DNA of 64,000 bases from an uncultured Faecalibacterium sp. (GCA_934547065.1 CAKTEF010000010.1:1-64000), one strand, 5' to 3'; shown: positions 25,413-34,832, counted from the first letter of the stretch. Numbers and translations are program-made. Notes: generated by a model not told the origin, from the letters alone.

Positions 25413-26117
25413 ATGGAGCATTTCGTACAATTTGAGGATGTTTCCAAATATTATCAGACCGGCAGTGTCCGGATCGCAGCGGCAGACCACCTGAACTTCT
25501 ATGTGGACAAAGGCGAGTTCTGCATCATCGTGGGCCCATCGGGCGCAGGCAAGACCACCCTGTTGAACATCCTGGGCGGCATGGACACCTGCGACGAGGG
25601 CCATGTCTGGCTGGACGGCCAGGATGTGAGTCATTTTACCGAAAAGGAACTGACCACCTACCGCCGGTACGATGTGGGCTTTGTGTTCCAGTTCTACAAC
25701 CTGGTGCAGAACCTGACCGCGCTGGAAAACGTGGAGCTGGCCAGCGAGATCTGCCGCAACCCGCTGGACCCCGCCGCCACGCTGGAAAGTGTGGGCCTGG
25801 GCGAGCGGCTGAACAATTTCCCGGCCCAGCTGTCGGGCGGCGAACAGCAGCGGGTGTCCATTGCCCGCGCCCTGGCCAAGAACCCCAAGCTCCTGCTCTG
25901 TGACGAGCCCACCGGCGCACTGGATTACAAAACCGGCAAGCAGGTTCTGGCCCTGCTCCAGCGCACCTGCCGTGAGACGGGCCGCACCGTCATCGTCATC
26001 ACCCATAACACGGCCCTGACGGCCATGGCGGACCGGATCATCCAGGTGAAAAGCGGGCAGATCCTCTCCAACAAGGTCAACGAACATCCCGTTCCTGTGG
26101 AACAGATCGAGTGGTGA
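25413..26117 (+). CDS. ABC transporter ATP-binding protein, MacB/LolD type
   Basis: A 234-residue ATPase of the MacB/LolD/FtsE group, which drives mechanotransmission or export of peptides and lipids rather than classic import. Walker [11 protein letters not shown]-loop [13 protein letters not shown], signature LSGGEQQR, Walker [16 protein letters not shown] (the DEPTGALD form is typical of this group) and VITHNTAL are present. RBS AAGGAG. It overlaps the large permease gene by seven bases, so the two make one complex. Confidence 0.92.
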   Translation: MEHFVQFEDVSKYYQTGSVRIAAADHLNFYVDKGEFCIIVGPSGAGKTTLLNILGGMDTCDEGHVWLDGQDVSHFTEKELTTYRRYDVGFVFQFYNLVQNLTALENVELASEICRNPLDPAATLESVGLGERLNNFPAQLSGGEQQRVSIARALAKNPKLLLCDEPTGALDYKTGKQVLALLQRTCRETGRTVIVITHNTALTAMADRIIQVKSGQILSNKVNEHPVPVEQIEW

Positions 26118-29100
26118 GTGCTGTGCAGAAAAGTTATCGCAAAAACATCCTGCGGGATCTCAAAAGCAATCTGAGCCGGTTTCTTTCCCTGTTTGGCATC
26201 GTGCTTCTGGGCGTGATGATGCTGACAGGTCTGGCCAGCTTTGCGCCCAGTATGCGCACCGCCGGGCAGAAATTCTACACCCAGCAGAACGTGTTCGACC
26301 TGCGCGTTCTTTCCACACTGGGCCTTTCGGAGGACGACATCACCGCCATTGCCGCCACCGAGGGGGTCAGCGCCGTGATGCCCGTGAAATACCTGGATGC
26401 CGTGGGCCAGTGGTCCACCTCCAGCGACGGCGCGGTGGTGCGGGTGCAGCAGCTGGGCACAGACCCGGAGGCCGACACTCCGGACAACATGAACCGTCTC
26501 CTCGTTTTGGAGGGGCGGCTGCCCCAGAGCGCCGACGAGTGCGTGGTGCAGGTGCTGGGCCACGGGGATCCCATCCCGCTGGGCACCACGCTCACCCTGC
26601 CCGATGACACCGAGAATCTCCGCCGCACCCAGTACACCGTGGTGGGCCGGGTGCAGGACCCGCAGTATTTCTCCGCCGGGCAGGAAACTTCCACGGCGGG
26701 TGACGGCGTTCTGGATGCCATGGTGTTCGTGCAGGACGGCCAGCTGACCGCAGATTATTATACCGCTTGTTACATCAAGGCAGAAAACGCCGATCTGTAC
26801 GATAATTACTCGGACGAATACCAGGCCGCCGTGGATGCCGTGGCCGACCGGCTCACCGCCATCAGCGCGGCACAGTGTACCACCCGCCGGACCCGGCTCA
26901 TCGACGATGCCACCGCCCGGCTGGACGAAGCCAAGCAGACCTTTGCCGAACAAAAAGCCGAGGCCGAACGCCAGTTCGCGGAGGCCGAACAGCAGCTTGC
27001 CGATGCCGAGGCCCGGCTCACCGCCGCCAAGGCTCAGCTGGACGCAGGCGAAGCCGAGCTTGCCGCCCAGAAAGCCGCCCTGCCCGACACGATGGAACAC
27101 GGGGCCGACACGCTGGTGAGCAGTGAGGAGCAGGTGCTGGAATTTGAGGATCGGCTCCAGCAGATCGAGCTGCTGGTCAACCTGAAGCAGGTGGCCGACC
27201 CCTTGCTTGGCTACGCCGAAACGGCCCTGAACAACGCGCAGAAAGCGCTGGACGAAGCCGAACCGGAGGACGAAGAATACACCGAGCTGCGGGATGCCCT
27301 GGCTAAGGCGCAGGCCGCCTACGACAACATCAACGGCCAGCTCAACGGCTATCAGGCCCAGCTGGACGCAGGCAAACAGCAGATGTACGCCCAGGGGCTG
27401 ATCTCCTCGCCCAGCCTTTCCAACACCGACCTGGTCACCGAGGCCAAGGCTGCTTTGCGCCGGATGAAAGTGCAGCTGCTGCAAGGGCAGCTGCAGCTCA
27501 CCACCGGCACCGCTGCCGCCTACACCCAGTTCGATGCCGCCCGCATCCGGCTGGACGAGGGCTGGAAAGAGTACAACTCCGGCAAGGAACAGCTGGAAGC
27601 TTCCCGCACCGAATACGAGACGCAGAAAGCCGAGGCCGAACAGAAGCTTGCCGACGGCCAGCAGCAGATCACCGATGCCGAGGAGCAGATCCACGACATC
27701 CAGTCCGGCGAATGGTTTGTGCTGGACCGGGGCAGCACCGTGAGTTTTGTCACCTTTGAACAGTATGCCGACCGGATGGCCGCCATTGCGCGGGTGTTCC
27801 CGGTGTTCTTCTTCCTGGTGGCGGCGCTGGTGGCCTCCACCACCATGACCCGCATGGTGGACGAGAACCGCCTGCAGATGGGCACCCTGAAAGCCCTGGG
27901 CTACTCCAACGCAAAGATCGCAGGCAAATACCTCTTTTACGGCCTGACCGCCAGCATCCTGGGCAGCGTGGCCGGCATGGCCGTGGGCTTTGTGATCTTC
28001 CCGCTGATCATGTGGAAAGCCTATCAGACCATGATGTTCAGCCTGCCCACGTTCACGCTCCACTTCTACCCCGGCATGGCGCTGGCCAGCGTGGCCGTCA
28101 GCGCGGCGGTGATCGGACTTTCCACGCTGGAAGCCTGCCGCACCAGCCTGAAAGAGAAAACCGCTTCCCTGCTGCTGCCCCGTGCGCCGGTGGCGGGCAA
28201 GCGCATCTTCCTGGAATACCTGACCCCGCTGTGGAAGCGGATGAGCTTTTCGCAAAAGACCACCGCCCGCAACCTGTTCCGGTATAAAAAGCGCTTTTTC
28301 ATGACCGTTCTGGGCGTAGCGGGCTGTACGGCACTTTTGCTGATCGGCTTTGGCATCCAGGACTCCCTCCTGCCCATGCTCGACAAGCAGACCACCCAGC
28401 TGACCCACACCGACCTGACCGTTTTCCTGAGCGACGAAGCCGCCCTGACGCTGGAAAACGGCCTGGCCGACACGCTGGATGCCAGCTCTGCCGTGACCAG
28501 CTGGGGCAGCTTTTACACCAAGAGCGTCACCCTCTACAATGCCGCAGGCGAAAAGGCCACGGTCAGCATCGTCACGGCGCAGGACGAAAGCCAGATGCCC
28601 GTCTACTTCACGTTCCGCACCCGCAGCGGCCACAAGGCCATCCCCTTTGATCGTTCCAGCGTCATCCTGACCGAAAAGACCGCCGAAAGCCTGGGCCTGG
28701 CCGTAGGCGATCCGTTCACGGTGGAAACCGCCGACGGCAGCCGCAAAACGCTGACGTTGACCGGCATCACCGAGAACTACGTCTTTACCCGGCTCTACCT
28801 GGCACAGGACCAGCTGCGCGCCCTGACCGCCGACGGCCAGCTGCCCGCCTGGAACACCGTGTTCGGCCAGACCGACTGCCCCACCGACACCGCCCGCGAC
28901 ACGCTGCGCTCCACCCTTTTGGGCTGCAACTACGTCAGCAGTGTCTCGTTCCTTGAGGACACCACCCTGATGTTCAACAACCTCATCGGCTGCCTGAACT
29001 CGGTGGTCATCCTGATCATCGGCTGCGCCGCTGCGCTGGCCGCCGTGGTGCTCTACAATCTCATCAGCGTCAACCTGGGCGAGCGCAAAAAGGAGCTGGC

Positions 29101-29395
29101 CACGATCAAGGTGCTGGGCTTCTATGACCCGGAGGTCTACCGCTACATCTTCCGCGAGATCGACCTGCTGGCCCTGATCGGCTCCCTGGTGGGACTTGCG
29201 CTGGGCGTGCCGCTGCACCAGTTCATCATCCGCACCGTGGAAATGGATCAGATGATGTTCATTCGCACCATTGCGCCCCGCAGCTATCTGTTCAGCATGG
29301 CGCTCACCATGCTGTTCACGTTCGTGGTCTGCCGCCTCATGCGCCGCCATGTCCGCCAGATCAGCATGGTGGAAAGCATGAAAGCACCGGAATAA
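26111..29395 (+). CDS. Large FtsX-family ABC permease with extracytoplasmic coiled coil
   Basis: A 1094-residue permease. One helix near the N terminus (FLSLFGIVLLGVMMLTGLA) is followed by a periplasmic-type domain and, at about residues 255-530, long Ala/Glu/Gln/Lys heptad stretches (LDEAKQTFAEQKAEAERQ and repeats) that predict an extended coiled coil. Three helices follow as the first FtsX domain (VFPVFFFLVAALVASTTM onward), then a second soluble domain and a C-terminal FtsX domain with three helices (VVILIIGCAAALAAVVLYN onward). This layout resembles large antimicrobial-peptide or lipid-handling permeases of Firmicutes. GTG at 26111 or 26123 may be the start. Substrate unknown; no adjacent two-component genes. 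Confidence 0.88.
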   Translation: MVSAVQKSYRKNILRDLKSNLSRFLSLFGIVLLGVMMLTGLASFAPSMRTAGQKFYTQQNVFDLRVLSTLGLSEDDITAIAATEGVSAVMPVKYLDAVGQWSTSSDGAVVRVQQLGTDPEADTPDNMNRLLVLEGRLPQSADECVVQVLGHGDPIPLGTTLTLPDDTENLRRTQYTVVGRVQDPQYFSAGQETSTAGDGVLDAMVFVQDGQLTADYYTACYIKAENADLYDNYSDEYQAAVDAVADRLTAISAAQCTTRRTRLIDDATARLDEAKQTFAEQKAEAERQFAEAEQQLADAEARLTAAKAQLDAGEAELAAQKAALPDTMEHGADTLVSSEEQVLEFEDRLQQIELLVNLKQVADPLLGYAETALNNAQKALDEAEPEDEEYTELRDALAKAQAAYDNINGQLNGYQAQLDAGKQQMYAQGLISSPSLSNTDLVTEAKAALRRMKVQLLQGQLQLTTGTAAAYTQFDAARIRLDEGWKEYNSGKEQLEASRTEYETQKAEAEQKLADGQQQITDAEEQIHDIQSGEWFVLDRGSTVSFVTFEQYADRMAAIARVFPVFFFLVAALVASTTMTRMVDENRLQMGTLKALGYSNAKIAGKYLFYGLTASILGSVAGMAVGFVIFPLIMWKAYQTMMFSLPTFTLHFYPGMALASVAVSAAVIGLSTLEACRTSLKEKTASLLLPRAPVAGKRIFLEYLTPLWKRMSFSQKTTARNLFRYKKRFFMTVLGVAGCTALLLIGFGIQDSLLPMLDKQTTQLTHTDLTVFLSDEAALTLENGLADTLDASSAVTSWGSFYTKSVTLYNAAGEKATVSIVTAQDESQMPVYFTFRTRSGHKAIPFDRSSVILTEKTAESLGLAVGDPFTVETADGSRKTLTLTGITENYVFTRLYLAQDQLRALTADGQLPAWNTVFGQTDCPTDTARDTLRSTLLGCNYVSSVSFLEDTTLMFNNLIGCLNSVVILIIGCAAALAAVVLYNLISVNLGERKKELATIKVLGFYDPEVYRYIFREIDLLALIGSLVGLALGVPLHQFIIRTVEMDQMMFIRTIAPRSYLFSMALTMLFTFVVCRLMRRHVRQISMVESMKAPE

Positions 29396-29409
29396 AGTTT
29401 TGGGTTCTC

Positions 29410-29438
29410 TTGCATCTCCCATCCAATAGGAGTATAAT
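29410..29438 (+). promoter_or_regulatory. Promoter of the toxin-antitoxin pair
   Basis: TTGCAT, 17-base spacer, perfect TATAAT, only 24 bases before the toxin start codon. Confidence 0.8.
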
Positions 29439-29461
29439 AGTAACAGAAAGGATTTCCAGCC

Positions 29462-29794
29462 ATGCAACGGACGTTTATCATCCTCCCGGAGTTCGATAAG
29501 AACTGGAAGGCCATGGGCCTTACCGACGAAGATCTGCGTCGGCTGGAAAATGAGATTCTGAAAGACCCCACCGCCGGAGCTGTGATGCAGGGCACCGGCG
29601 GCCTGCGTAAGCTGCGTTTTGCCCTGGACAACCGTGGAAAAAGCGGCAGTGCCCGTGTCTGCTATGTAGACATCGTTCTGCGGGAGACGATTTTCCTGAT
29701 CACTGCCTACCCCAAAAACGAAAAGGAAAACCTGAGCAAGGCGGAACGAAATAACATCCGAACGATCATTGAATATCTGGAACGAACTTTGTAA
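29462..29794 (+). CDS. RelE/HigB-like type II toxin
   Basis: A 110-residue basic protein of the RelE/ParE superfamily, presumably a translation-dependent mRNA endonuclease. The order TFIILPEFDKNW, LRRLENEILKDPTAG, GTGGLRKLRFA, GKSGSARVCYVDI and IFLITAYPKNEKENLS matches HigB/RelE toxins with the central strands and the K-N-E-K-x-N-L-S end. It is followed 12 bases later by a helix-turn-helix protein, giving the toxin-first order of higBA systems. RBS AGAAAGGA. Activity not testable from sequence. Confidence 0.85.
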   Translation: MQRTFIILPEFDKNWKAMGLTDEDLRRLENEILKDPTAGAVMQGTGGLRKLRFALDNRGKSGSARVCYVDIVLRETIFLITAYPKNEKENLSKAERNNIRTIIEYLERTL

Positions 29795-29806
29795 GGAGCT
29801 GATTTG

Positions 29807-30118
29807 ATGAATGTTTACCAGAGCATCCTGCAGGGCCTGAACGAAGCGGTGGATTACGCAAACGGGAAGCCCAATGGCGCACGGGTCCACAAGATCAGCG
29901 TAGAGCCTGTCCCGCAGTTCAAGGCTGAGGATATCCGGACCATCCGCAAAGACCTTGGCATGACGCAGGTCGTGTTCGCTTCTGTCATGGGCGTTTCCAC
30001 CAAAACGGTAGAAGCCTGGGAACAGGGGGTCAATGCCCCCAATGGTCCTTCCTGCCGTCTACTGGGACTTTACCGTTCCAGCCCTACCAGTGCAAAACAA
30101 TTGGTGCGGGAATCCTGA
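29807..30118 (+). CDS. HigA-like helix-turn-helix antitoxin
   Basis: A 103-residue antitoxin and probable autorepressor. After a polar N-terminal part, FKAEDIRTIRKDLGMTQVVFASVMGVSTKTVEAWEQGVNAP is a clear Xre-type helix-turn-helix (given here as one motif region; key parts are LGMTQ, MGVSTKTVEAWE). ATG at 29807 is chosen over the TTG one codon earlier because AAGGAG lies eight bases before it. Pairs with the upstream toxin; a terminator follows at once. Confidence 0.85.
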   Translation: MNVYQSILQGLNEAVDYANGKPNGARVHKISVEPVPQFKAEDIRTIRKDLGMTQVVFASVMGVSTKTVEAWEQGVNAPNGPSCRLLGLYRSSPTSAKQLVRES

Positions 30119-30135
30119 CGTTCCAAACCATCGAA

Positions 30136-30180
30136 AAAGCCCGCCGGGCATGGTACTTCTTGTACCGCCCGGCGGGCTTT
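30136..30180. terminator. Bidirectional terminator between convergent units
   Basis: AAAGCCCGCCGGGC and its complement, extended by TGGTA/TGTACC, enclose a short loop, with A- and T-rich flanks. It serves the antitoxin gene and the envelope operon. Confidence 0.88.
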
Positions 30181-30205
30181 CTTGCTGCTTCTTTGTCTCC
30201 TGCCT

Positions 30206-30952
30206 TTACCCCGCCGCACCGGCCAGGAGGGGCAGGGCCTCCACCTGGTCCGCCAGTTCCAGCGCCTGGGTATGGGTAAGCTTTTTGCACGATTCCATCC
30301 GTTCGATCACGGTTTCTGCCCGTTTCAGGGCCAGCGCCGGGCGGGTGGTGGGGTCGTACTGAGAGGGAGCCTGCGGCAGGCCCGCCAGCACCACGCACTC
30401 GGCCGCCGCCAGCTGAGCAGGCTCTTTGTCAAAGTAACCGCGTGCGGCCTCGGCAACGCCGTAGTAGCCGCTGCCAAAGTAGATGGTCCCCGCATACATC
30501 TCAAAGATCTGCTGCTTGGAGTAATAGCTTTCCAGATCCCGCGCCGCAAACAGCTCTGCCGCTTTGCGGGCCATCCGCTTTTCCTGCGTAAACAGCTCAT
30601 TTTTGGCCAGCTGCTGGGTCAGGGTGCTGCCGCCCTCGGCGGCCGAGTGCGTCCGCAGATCGGTCAAAAGGGCGCGGACGATGGCCACCGGGTCGATGCC
30701 GTGATGTTTCTCAAACCGGCTGTCCTCCACGGCGATCACTGCGTCGATGTAGGTCTGGGGCAGCCGGTCGCAGCCTGAAAAACCGGGCTTTGCCGCGATC
30801 TCGTCATACCAGCCGGCAATGGGCTTTTGCTGCACCGCAGCGCGGTACAGCTGCCACCCCTGCGCCCCCAGCAGAGTCCCGATGATCAGCAGCACTCCCA
30901 GGGCCGCCGCCAGCAGCCAGCTCAGCAGCCGCACGATGAATCGTTTGAGCAT
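30206..30952 (-). CDS. mtgA: Monofunctional peptidoglycan glycosyltransferase (GT51)
   Basis: A 248-residue membrane-anchored GT51 enzyme that polymerises lipid II into glycan strands. One N-terminal helix (residues 6-29) is followed by the catalytic domain: motif 1 EDSRFEKHHGID with Glu at about residue 76, motif 2 GGSTLTQQLAKN at 107-118, then KAAELFAARDLE and the substrate-side stretch IYFGSGYYGVAEAARGYF. No transpeptidase domain follows, so it is monofunctional. Last gene of a minus-strand set with RodA, which is itself a glycan polymerase; both point to cell wall growth. Confidence 0.9.
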   Translation of the reverse strand: MLKRFIVRLLSWLLAAALGVLLIIGTLLGAQGWQLYRAAVQQKPIAGWYDEIAAKPGFSGCDRLPQTYIDAVIAVEDSRFEKHHGIDPVAIVRALLTDLRTHSAAEGGSTLTQQLAKNELFTQEKRMARKAAELFAARDLESYYSKQQIFEMYAGTIYFGSGYYGVAEAARGYFDKEPAQLAAAECVVLAGLPQAPSQYDPTTRPALALKRAETVIERMESCKKLTHTQALELADQVEALPLLAGAAG

Positions 30953-30977
30953 GCCACTTCCCTCCCGGTATCGTTCT

Positions 30978-31601
30978 TTACGCTTCTTTCAGCACCTTTT
31001 CCGCCACCGTGCGGCTGAAGAACTGCACAAAAGGCCCCAGGCAGAACGCACACACCAGGGTGCCCAGGCCCACAAGGCCGCCCAGAAGCCAGCACAGCAG
31101 TGCGCACAGTGCATCGGTGAACACCCGACAGCCAAAATACGGGAACGGCGTGTGATCCCGCAGCCCCAGGGAAAGATAATCGTAGGGCGCGATGCCCAGG
31201 TCTGCGGTCTGGTACAGTGCCACGCCCAGCGCCGTGACCGGCACGGCCAATGCCATCCAGATCAGCTGGCCTGCAAAGCTGCCCGCTGGCCCGCACAGGG
31301 CCGCAATGGGGTCATAGAACGCGGTGATGATATACCCCATGAAAATGCCGTTGATGAACGTGCCCAGGCCGATATATTTGCGGCCAAAGGCGATCTCCAA
31401 CAAAAAGAACAGGATGTTTACGCACAGGTTCACCAGCCCCAGCGAAACACCCAGCAGCTCGGCCAGGCGCATATTCAGCGCGCTGATGGAATCGTTGCCC
31501 AGGTGGGACTGCTTGAACAGGGCGATGCCCAGGCCGATGATAACGATGCCCACCACCATGCCCAGCACCCGCCGGGCGGAGAGTCTTTGCTTTGTTTCCA
31601 T
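30978..31601 (-). CDS. YczE/YitT-like integral membrane protein
   Basis: A 207-residue protein with five to six hydrophobic helices, no large loops and no catalytic motif. RRVLGMVVGIVIIGLGIALFKQSHLGNDSISAL at the N terminus and the repeated PYDYLSLGL (compare GNDSISALN) fit the YczE/YyaS/YitT group, which seems to be an internal duplication. Function of the family is unknown. It sits 54 bases after the CobW-like gene and 25 bases before mtgA. GGAGGAATCC precedes the ATG. Confidence 0.75.
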   Translation of the reverse strand: METKQRLSARRVLGMVVGIVIIGLGIALFKQSHLGNDSISALNMRLAELLGVSLGLVNLCVNILFFLLEIAFGRKYIGLGTFINGIFMGYIITAFYDPIAALCGPAGSFAGQLIWMALAVPVTALGVALYQTADLGIAPYDYLSLGLRDHTPFPYFGCRVFTDALCALLCWLLGGLVGLGTLVCAFCLGPFVQFFSRTVAEKVLKEA

Positions 31602-31655
31602 GGGATTCCTCCTTTTTTGCCTTTGCCGCCGGATCCTGCCGTTGGGGCGGCAAAA

Positions 31656-32597
31656 TCAGCGTGCCAGCCGAAGTTTCTGTTCAATGGCTGCCTTGTCCAG
31701 CCCCTCGCCGATGACGATGAGCACCTGCTGGCCGGTGGCAAGCGGGGCGGCGGTCAGGCCGTCGGCGGTGGCGTTCAGCTCCACCCATCCGCCTGCATCC
31801 TCCACAAAGCCTTTCACCCGCAGCACCCGCCCGCAGGCCGGGTCGGTGAACAGGCCGGGAATGGCCCGTTCCAGCTGGGCGCGGGGCAGGCCCAGTTCCA
31901 GGAAATAGGCCGAGCCAAAGGCATCGTGCCGGTCAAAGCAGAGCTTTTCGCAGCTGGCCTGCCGGCAGCCGCACCGCTCCAGCGCGGCAAGGTCGTTCTC
32001 GGTCAGGGCGGCCCAATCCTTTTGCAGACAGTCGGCCGGGGTCAGGGCGCGGCTGCACTTGCAGGCCGCAAGGGCCCGCTGTAAATGCGCGGCGGCGTTT
32101 GCCGTCCACTCCGGCCCGGCCAGCTGGCAGCGGCTGAACACCACACGGCCTGCGCAGGCCGCCTCGGAGGCCAGGAGATACTCCGCCTGGGGCGAAAGCT
32201 CCTCCGGCAGCATGGCATCCACAATGGCGATCACATTCCCCAGCCGATACCAGCGGTCCAGCGGGTCGTCCCGCAGCACGTCAAAGAACTCGTCCACATC
32301 AAAAATTCCGCTGGGCTCCACCACCACGCGGTCAAAGCCGCGCATGGCCATGGAGATCAGCTTGGTGCGCATCCGGCGCTGATGGGTGTCGCAGTCGCAC
32401 CCGCCGCTGATGGTCTCCAGCTCGCACCGCTCGCCCAGCAGGTCGGCCACCAGCAGAGCATCCACGTTCACCGCGCCAAAATCATTTTCCAGGATGCAGA
32501 CATGGTGTCCCTGGGCCGTCAGGTACCGCACATACCGGCGCAGGAACGTGGTCTTGCCCGCCCCCAGGAAGCCGGTGATCAGATCGACCTGTACCAT
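31656..32597 (-). CDS. CobW/COG0523-family GTPase with altered motifs
   Basis: A 313-residue member of the COG0523 metal-chaperone GTPases. Walker A GFLGAGKTTF is perfect and the Walker B-like VVVEPSG is present. Two hallmark motifs are changed: the metal-binding GCxCC appears as GGCDCDTHQ, leaving a CxC, and the guanine-specificity NKxD appears as SRCQ in VVFSRCQLAG. Further Cys occur in ACKCSR and RCGCRQASCEKLC. A small C-terminal domain (about residue 215 on) is shorter than in CobW. Gene order RodA-YitT-this-YczE suggests no clear metal pathway. It may bind a nucleotide other than GTP; that is inference. Confidence 0.8.
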   Translation of the reverse strand: MVQVDLITGFLGAGKTTFLRRYVRYLTAQGHHVCILENDFGAVNVDALLVADLLGERCELETISGGCDCDTHQRRMRTKLISMAMRGFDRVVVEPSGIFDVDEFFDVLRDDPLDRWYRLGNVIAIVDAMLPEELSPQAEYLLASEAACAGRVVFSRCQLAGPEWTANAAAHLQRALAACKCSRALTPADCLQKDWAALTENDLAALERCGCRQASCEKLCFDRHDAFGSAYFLELGLPRAQLERAIPGLFTDPACGRVLRVKGFVEDAGGWVELNATADGLTAAPLATGQQVLIVIGEGLDKAAIEQKLRLAR

Positions 32598-32609
32598 ACG
32601 TCCCTCCTA

Positions 32610-33494
32610 TTATGCGTGGTTGAATCCCTTGCCGAACACCTCGGTGGTGCTCAGCATGGACATAAAGGCGTTCAGGTGCTGCCGGTGGATAAAATCCTGC
32701 AGCTGATCGGCCTCCCGCCGGGTCAGGGTCGTATAGATCATATAATGGGGCTTGTCCGTGTAGGCACCAAAGCAGGGGGTGTAGGTGGCACCGCGCACCA
32801 GCGTTTTCATCACAAACTCACAGATGGGGTCTTTCTCGTCGCAGATGATCAGGATGGCCTTGCACATCTTGATCTTTTCCAGCACCGCATCGATCACCAG
32901 CGATTTCACGGTCAGGCCCACAAACGAGTACAGTGCCGTATACAGGTCGAACACAAAGCAGGCGGCCACCACCATGAACAGATCCGTCAAAAACAGCGCT
33001 GCGGCGATGCTGTGGATGTGGGTGTATTTTTCCACGATCAGCGCAATGACATCGGTGCCGCCGCTGGAAGCGCCCACGTTGAACAGCAGCGCCGAGGCGA
33101 TGGCGGGCAGCGCAATGGCAAACAGAAGGTCCAGCATCGGCTGGTCGGAAAGCGGACCCGAAAGCGGGCACACCTTTTCCAGCACCATCAGCTCCAGGCT
33201 CATCACCAGCGTGGCATAGCCGGTGGTCAGGGCAAAGTTTTTGCCCAGAAAGATCAGCCCCACCACCAGCAGGATCATATTGGCTGCCGAGGAAAAGGCC
33301 GAAGCCGAAAGCGGGGTGAGTTTGGCCGCCAGCGCTGCCGCACCGGTCACACCGCCAAAGACAAAGTTGTTTGGAAATTTGAAAAAGTACACGCCTACCG
33401 ACATGATGGAGATGCTCAGGGTAATGACCAGATACTGCCGCAGATACTTCAAGCCCTTTTCCCGCCGGGTCATAGGTTCCGCAATCGTTTCCAT
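32610..33494 (-). CDS. YitT-family membrane protein
   Basis: A 294-residue YitT-type protein. Five to six helices in the first 200 residues (LVITLSISIMSVGVYFF, FVFGGVTGAAALAAKLT, and NVGASSGGTDVIALI, a family signature) are followed by a soluble DUF2179 domain at the C terminus (ILIICDEKDP to TLTRREADQLQDFIH). The family function is not settled. The frame is open far upstream inside rodA sequence, but ATG at 33494 with AAAGGAAACGAG before it is the sensible start. It lies 47 bases after rodA and 12 bases before the CobW-like gene. Confidence 0.88.
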   Translation of the reverse strand: METIAEPMTRREKGLKYLRQYLVITLSISIMSVGVYFFKFPNNFVFGGVTGAAALAAKLTPLSASAFSSAANMILLVVGLIFLGKNFALTTGYATLVMSLELMVLEKVCPLSGPLSDQPMLDLLFAIALPAIASALLFNVGASSGGTDVIALIVEKYTHIHSIAAALFLTDLFMVVAACFVFDLYTALYSFVGLTVKSLVIDAVLEKIKMCKAILIICDEKDPICEFVMKTLVRGATYTPCFGAYTDKPHYMIYTTLTRREADQLQDFIHRQHLNAFMSMLSTTEVFGKGFNHA

Positions 33495-33541
33495 ACTCGT
33501 TTCCTTTTGGGCTGCCCCCGGGGCAGCCGCTCCGCATTTTT

Positions 33542-34759
33542 TTATCCGAACAGTTTTTTGGTATTGTGGGTGTACACCGAGAGCACCAGCCCCACACAGA
33601 TATACAGCATCAGCACCGAGCTTCCGCCTGCCGAGTAGAACGGCAGCGTGACACCGATCACCGGCAGGATGCGCAGGTTCATTCCCACATTCACGGCGAT
33701 CTGCGCCAGAAACGCCCCGCCGATGCCCGCACAGATGAACGTGCCCAGCAGATCTTCGCTGCGGGCCCCGGTGGCAAAGGTCTTGATGACCAGGGCAAAC
33801 AGCACGCCCAGCACCACGCAGCAGCCCACAAAGCCCGCCGCGTTGCCGATCCAGCTCAGGATGAAATCGTTGTGGGCATTGGGCACGCTGTAATAGCTGC
33901 CGCCGAACAGCCCGTTGCCAAAGATGCCTCCAGACCCCAGCGCGATCTCGCCGCGCTGCTGCTGATAGATGATGTTTTTCCACACCGTCTCGCTGGGGGC
34001 CCAGCCCGTTTTGTTTTCGGGGTCGATCACGGCCAGGATGCGGTACCACTGGTACCCCTTGCCGATCTTATCGCTGAAAAAGGCAAAGGCCGCCGCCACG
34101 GCAGCCGCAGCCGCCGCCACGGCTCCCAAGATATATTTCCAGCTCAGGCCCGCCGCAAACATCATGCAGCAGCCGATGATGGCATAGATGATGGCCGTGC
34201 CGTCGTCGCCCTGGATATGGATGATCAGGATGGGCGCGGCCAGGTGCAGCAGCAGCTTGGCCAGCTCCTTTGGCTCGTTGATGCGGGTGCGCACATTGTT
34301 CAGGTGCATGGCAAAGGTCAGGATAAAGCTGATCTTGGCCAGCTCCGTGGGCTGGAACGTAAAGCCGCCCAGCTTGTACCAGGAGTAGTTGTCGGTGTCG
34401 CCCGCATTGTAGCCGATGGTCAGCGGGCCGATGCTCACATTGCGGATGACCAGGGTGGGCAACACCAGGCCCCAGGTCAGCACCACATGCACCGGCCACA
34501 CCTTGACCAGGCTGCGGTAGTCGATGTTGGAGAGGATGACCGCGATCACCAGGCCAAGGGCCGCTGCGCCTGCCTGCACCAGCGCCCTGCGGTAATCGCC
34601 GATGCCGGTGATCTGGCCGGTAAGTTCATCCACGGCAAAGCCGCTGCCCTGCTTTGCCGCCCACGACGAAAGCGCCGCCACCGCCATGGCACTGCTGAAA
34701 ATGCAGAGCAGCAGGTAAATTCGATCAGTCCGTTTGAAATAGCGCCGGATAGCTTCCAA
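33542..34759 (-). CDS. rodA: SEDS-family peptidoglycan glycosyltransferase RodA
   Basis: A 405-residue SEDS protein with about ten helices. The family signatures are visible: KLGGFTFQPTELAKISFI after the first helices, the acidic catalytic area in INEPKELAK/IHIQGDDGTAIIYA, QRGEIALGSGGIFGNGLFGGS, HNDFILSWIGNAAG and the C-terminal LPVIGVTLPFYSAGGSS. These place it with RodA/FtsW, polymerising glycan together with a class B PBP; RodA is preferred because GT51 mtgA is in the same unit and no division genes are near. First gene of the operon, with a near-consensus promoter at 34833-34861. Confidence 0.9.
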   Translation of the reverse strand: MEAIRRYFKRTDRIYLLLCIFSSAMAVAALSSWAAKQGSGFAVDELTGQITGIGDYRRALVQAGAAALGLVIAVILSNIDYRSLVKVWPVHVVLTWGLVLPTLVIRNVSIGPLTIGYNAGDTDNYSWYKLGGFTFQPTELAKISFILTFAMHLNNVRTRINEPKELAKLLLHLAAPILIIHIQGDDGTAIIYAIIGCCMMFAAGLSWKYILGAVAAAAAAVAAAFAFFSDKIGKGYQWYRILAVIDPENKTGWAPSETVWKNIIYQQQRGEIALGSGGIFGNGLFGGSYYSVPNAHNDFILSWIGNAAGFVGCCVVLGVLFALVIKTFATGARSEDLLGTFICAGIGGAFLAQIAVNVGMNLRILPVIGVTLPFYSAGGSSVLMLYICVGLVLSVYTHNTKKLFG

Positions 34760-34832
34760 TCAGGCACCGCCTTTCCTGTACCAGCGGCGGGCCTTTGGCC
34801 GCTGCCCGCTGATCCCCCATTATTACTGGTAT

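Noticed and set aside
25925..29890. Minus-strand open frame of about 1320 codons across the ABC permease genes
   Set aside because: It is the mirror of high-GC coding DNA. The plus strand there encodes clear Walker motifs, FtsX helices and a toxin gene, while the minus frame is His/Gly/Gln-rich with no family match.
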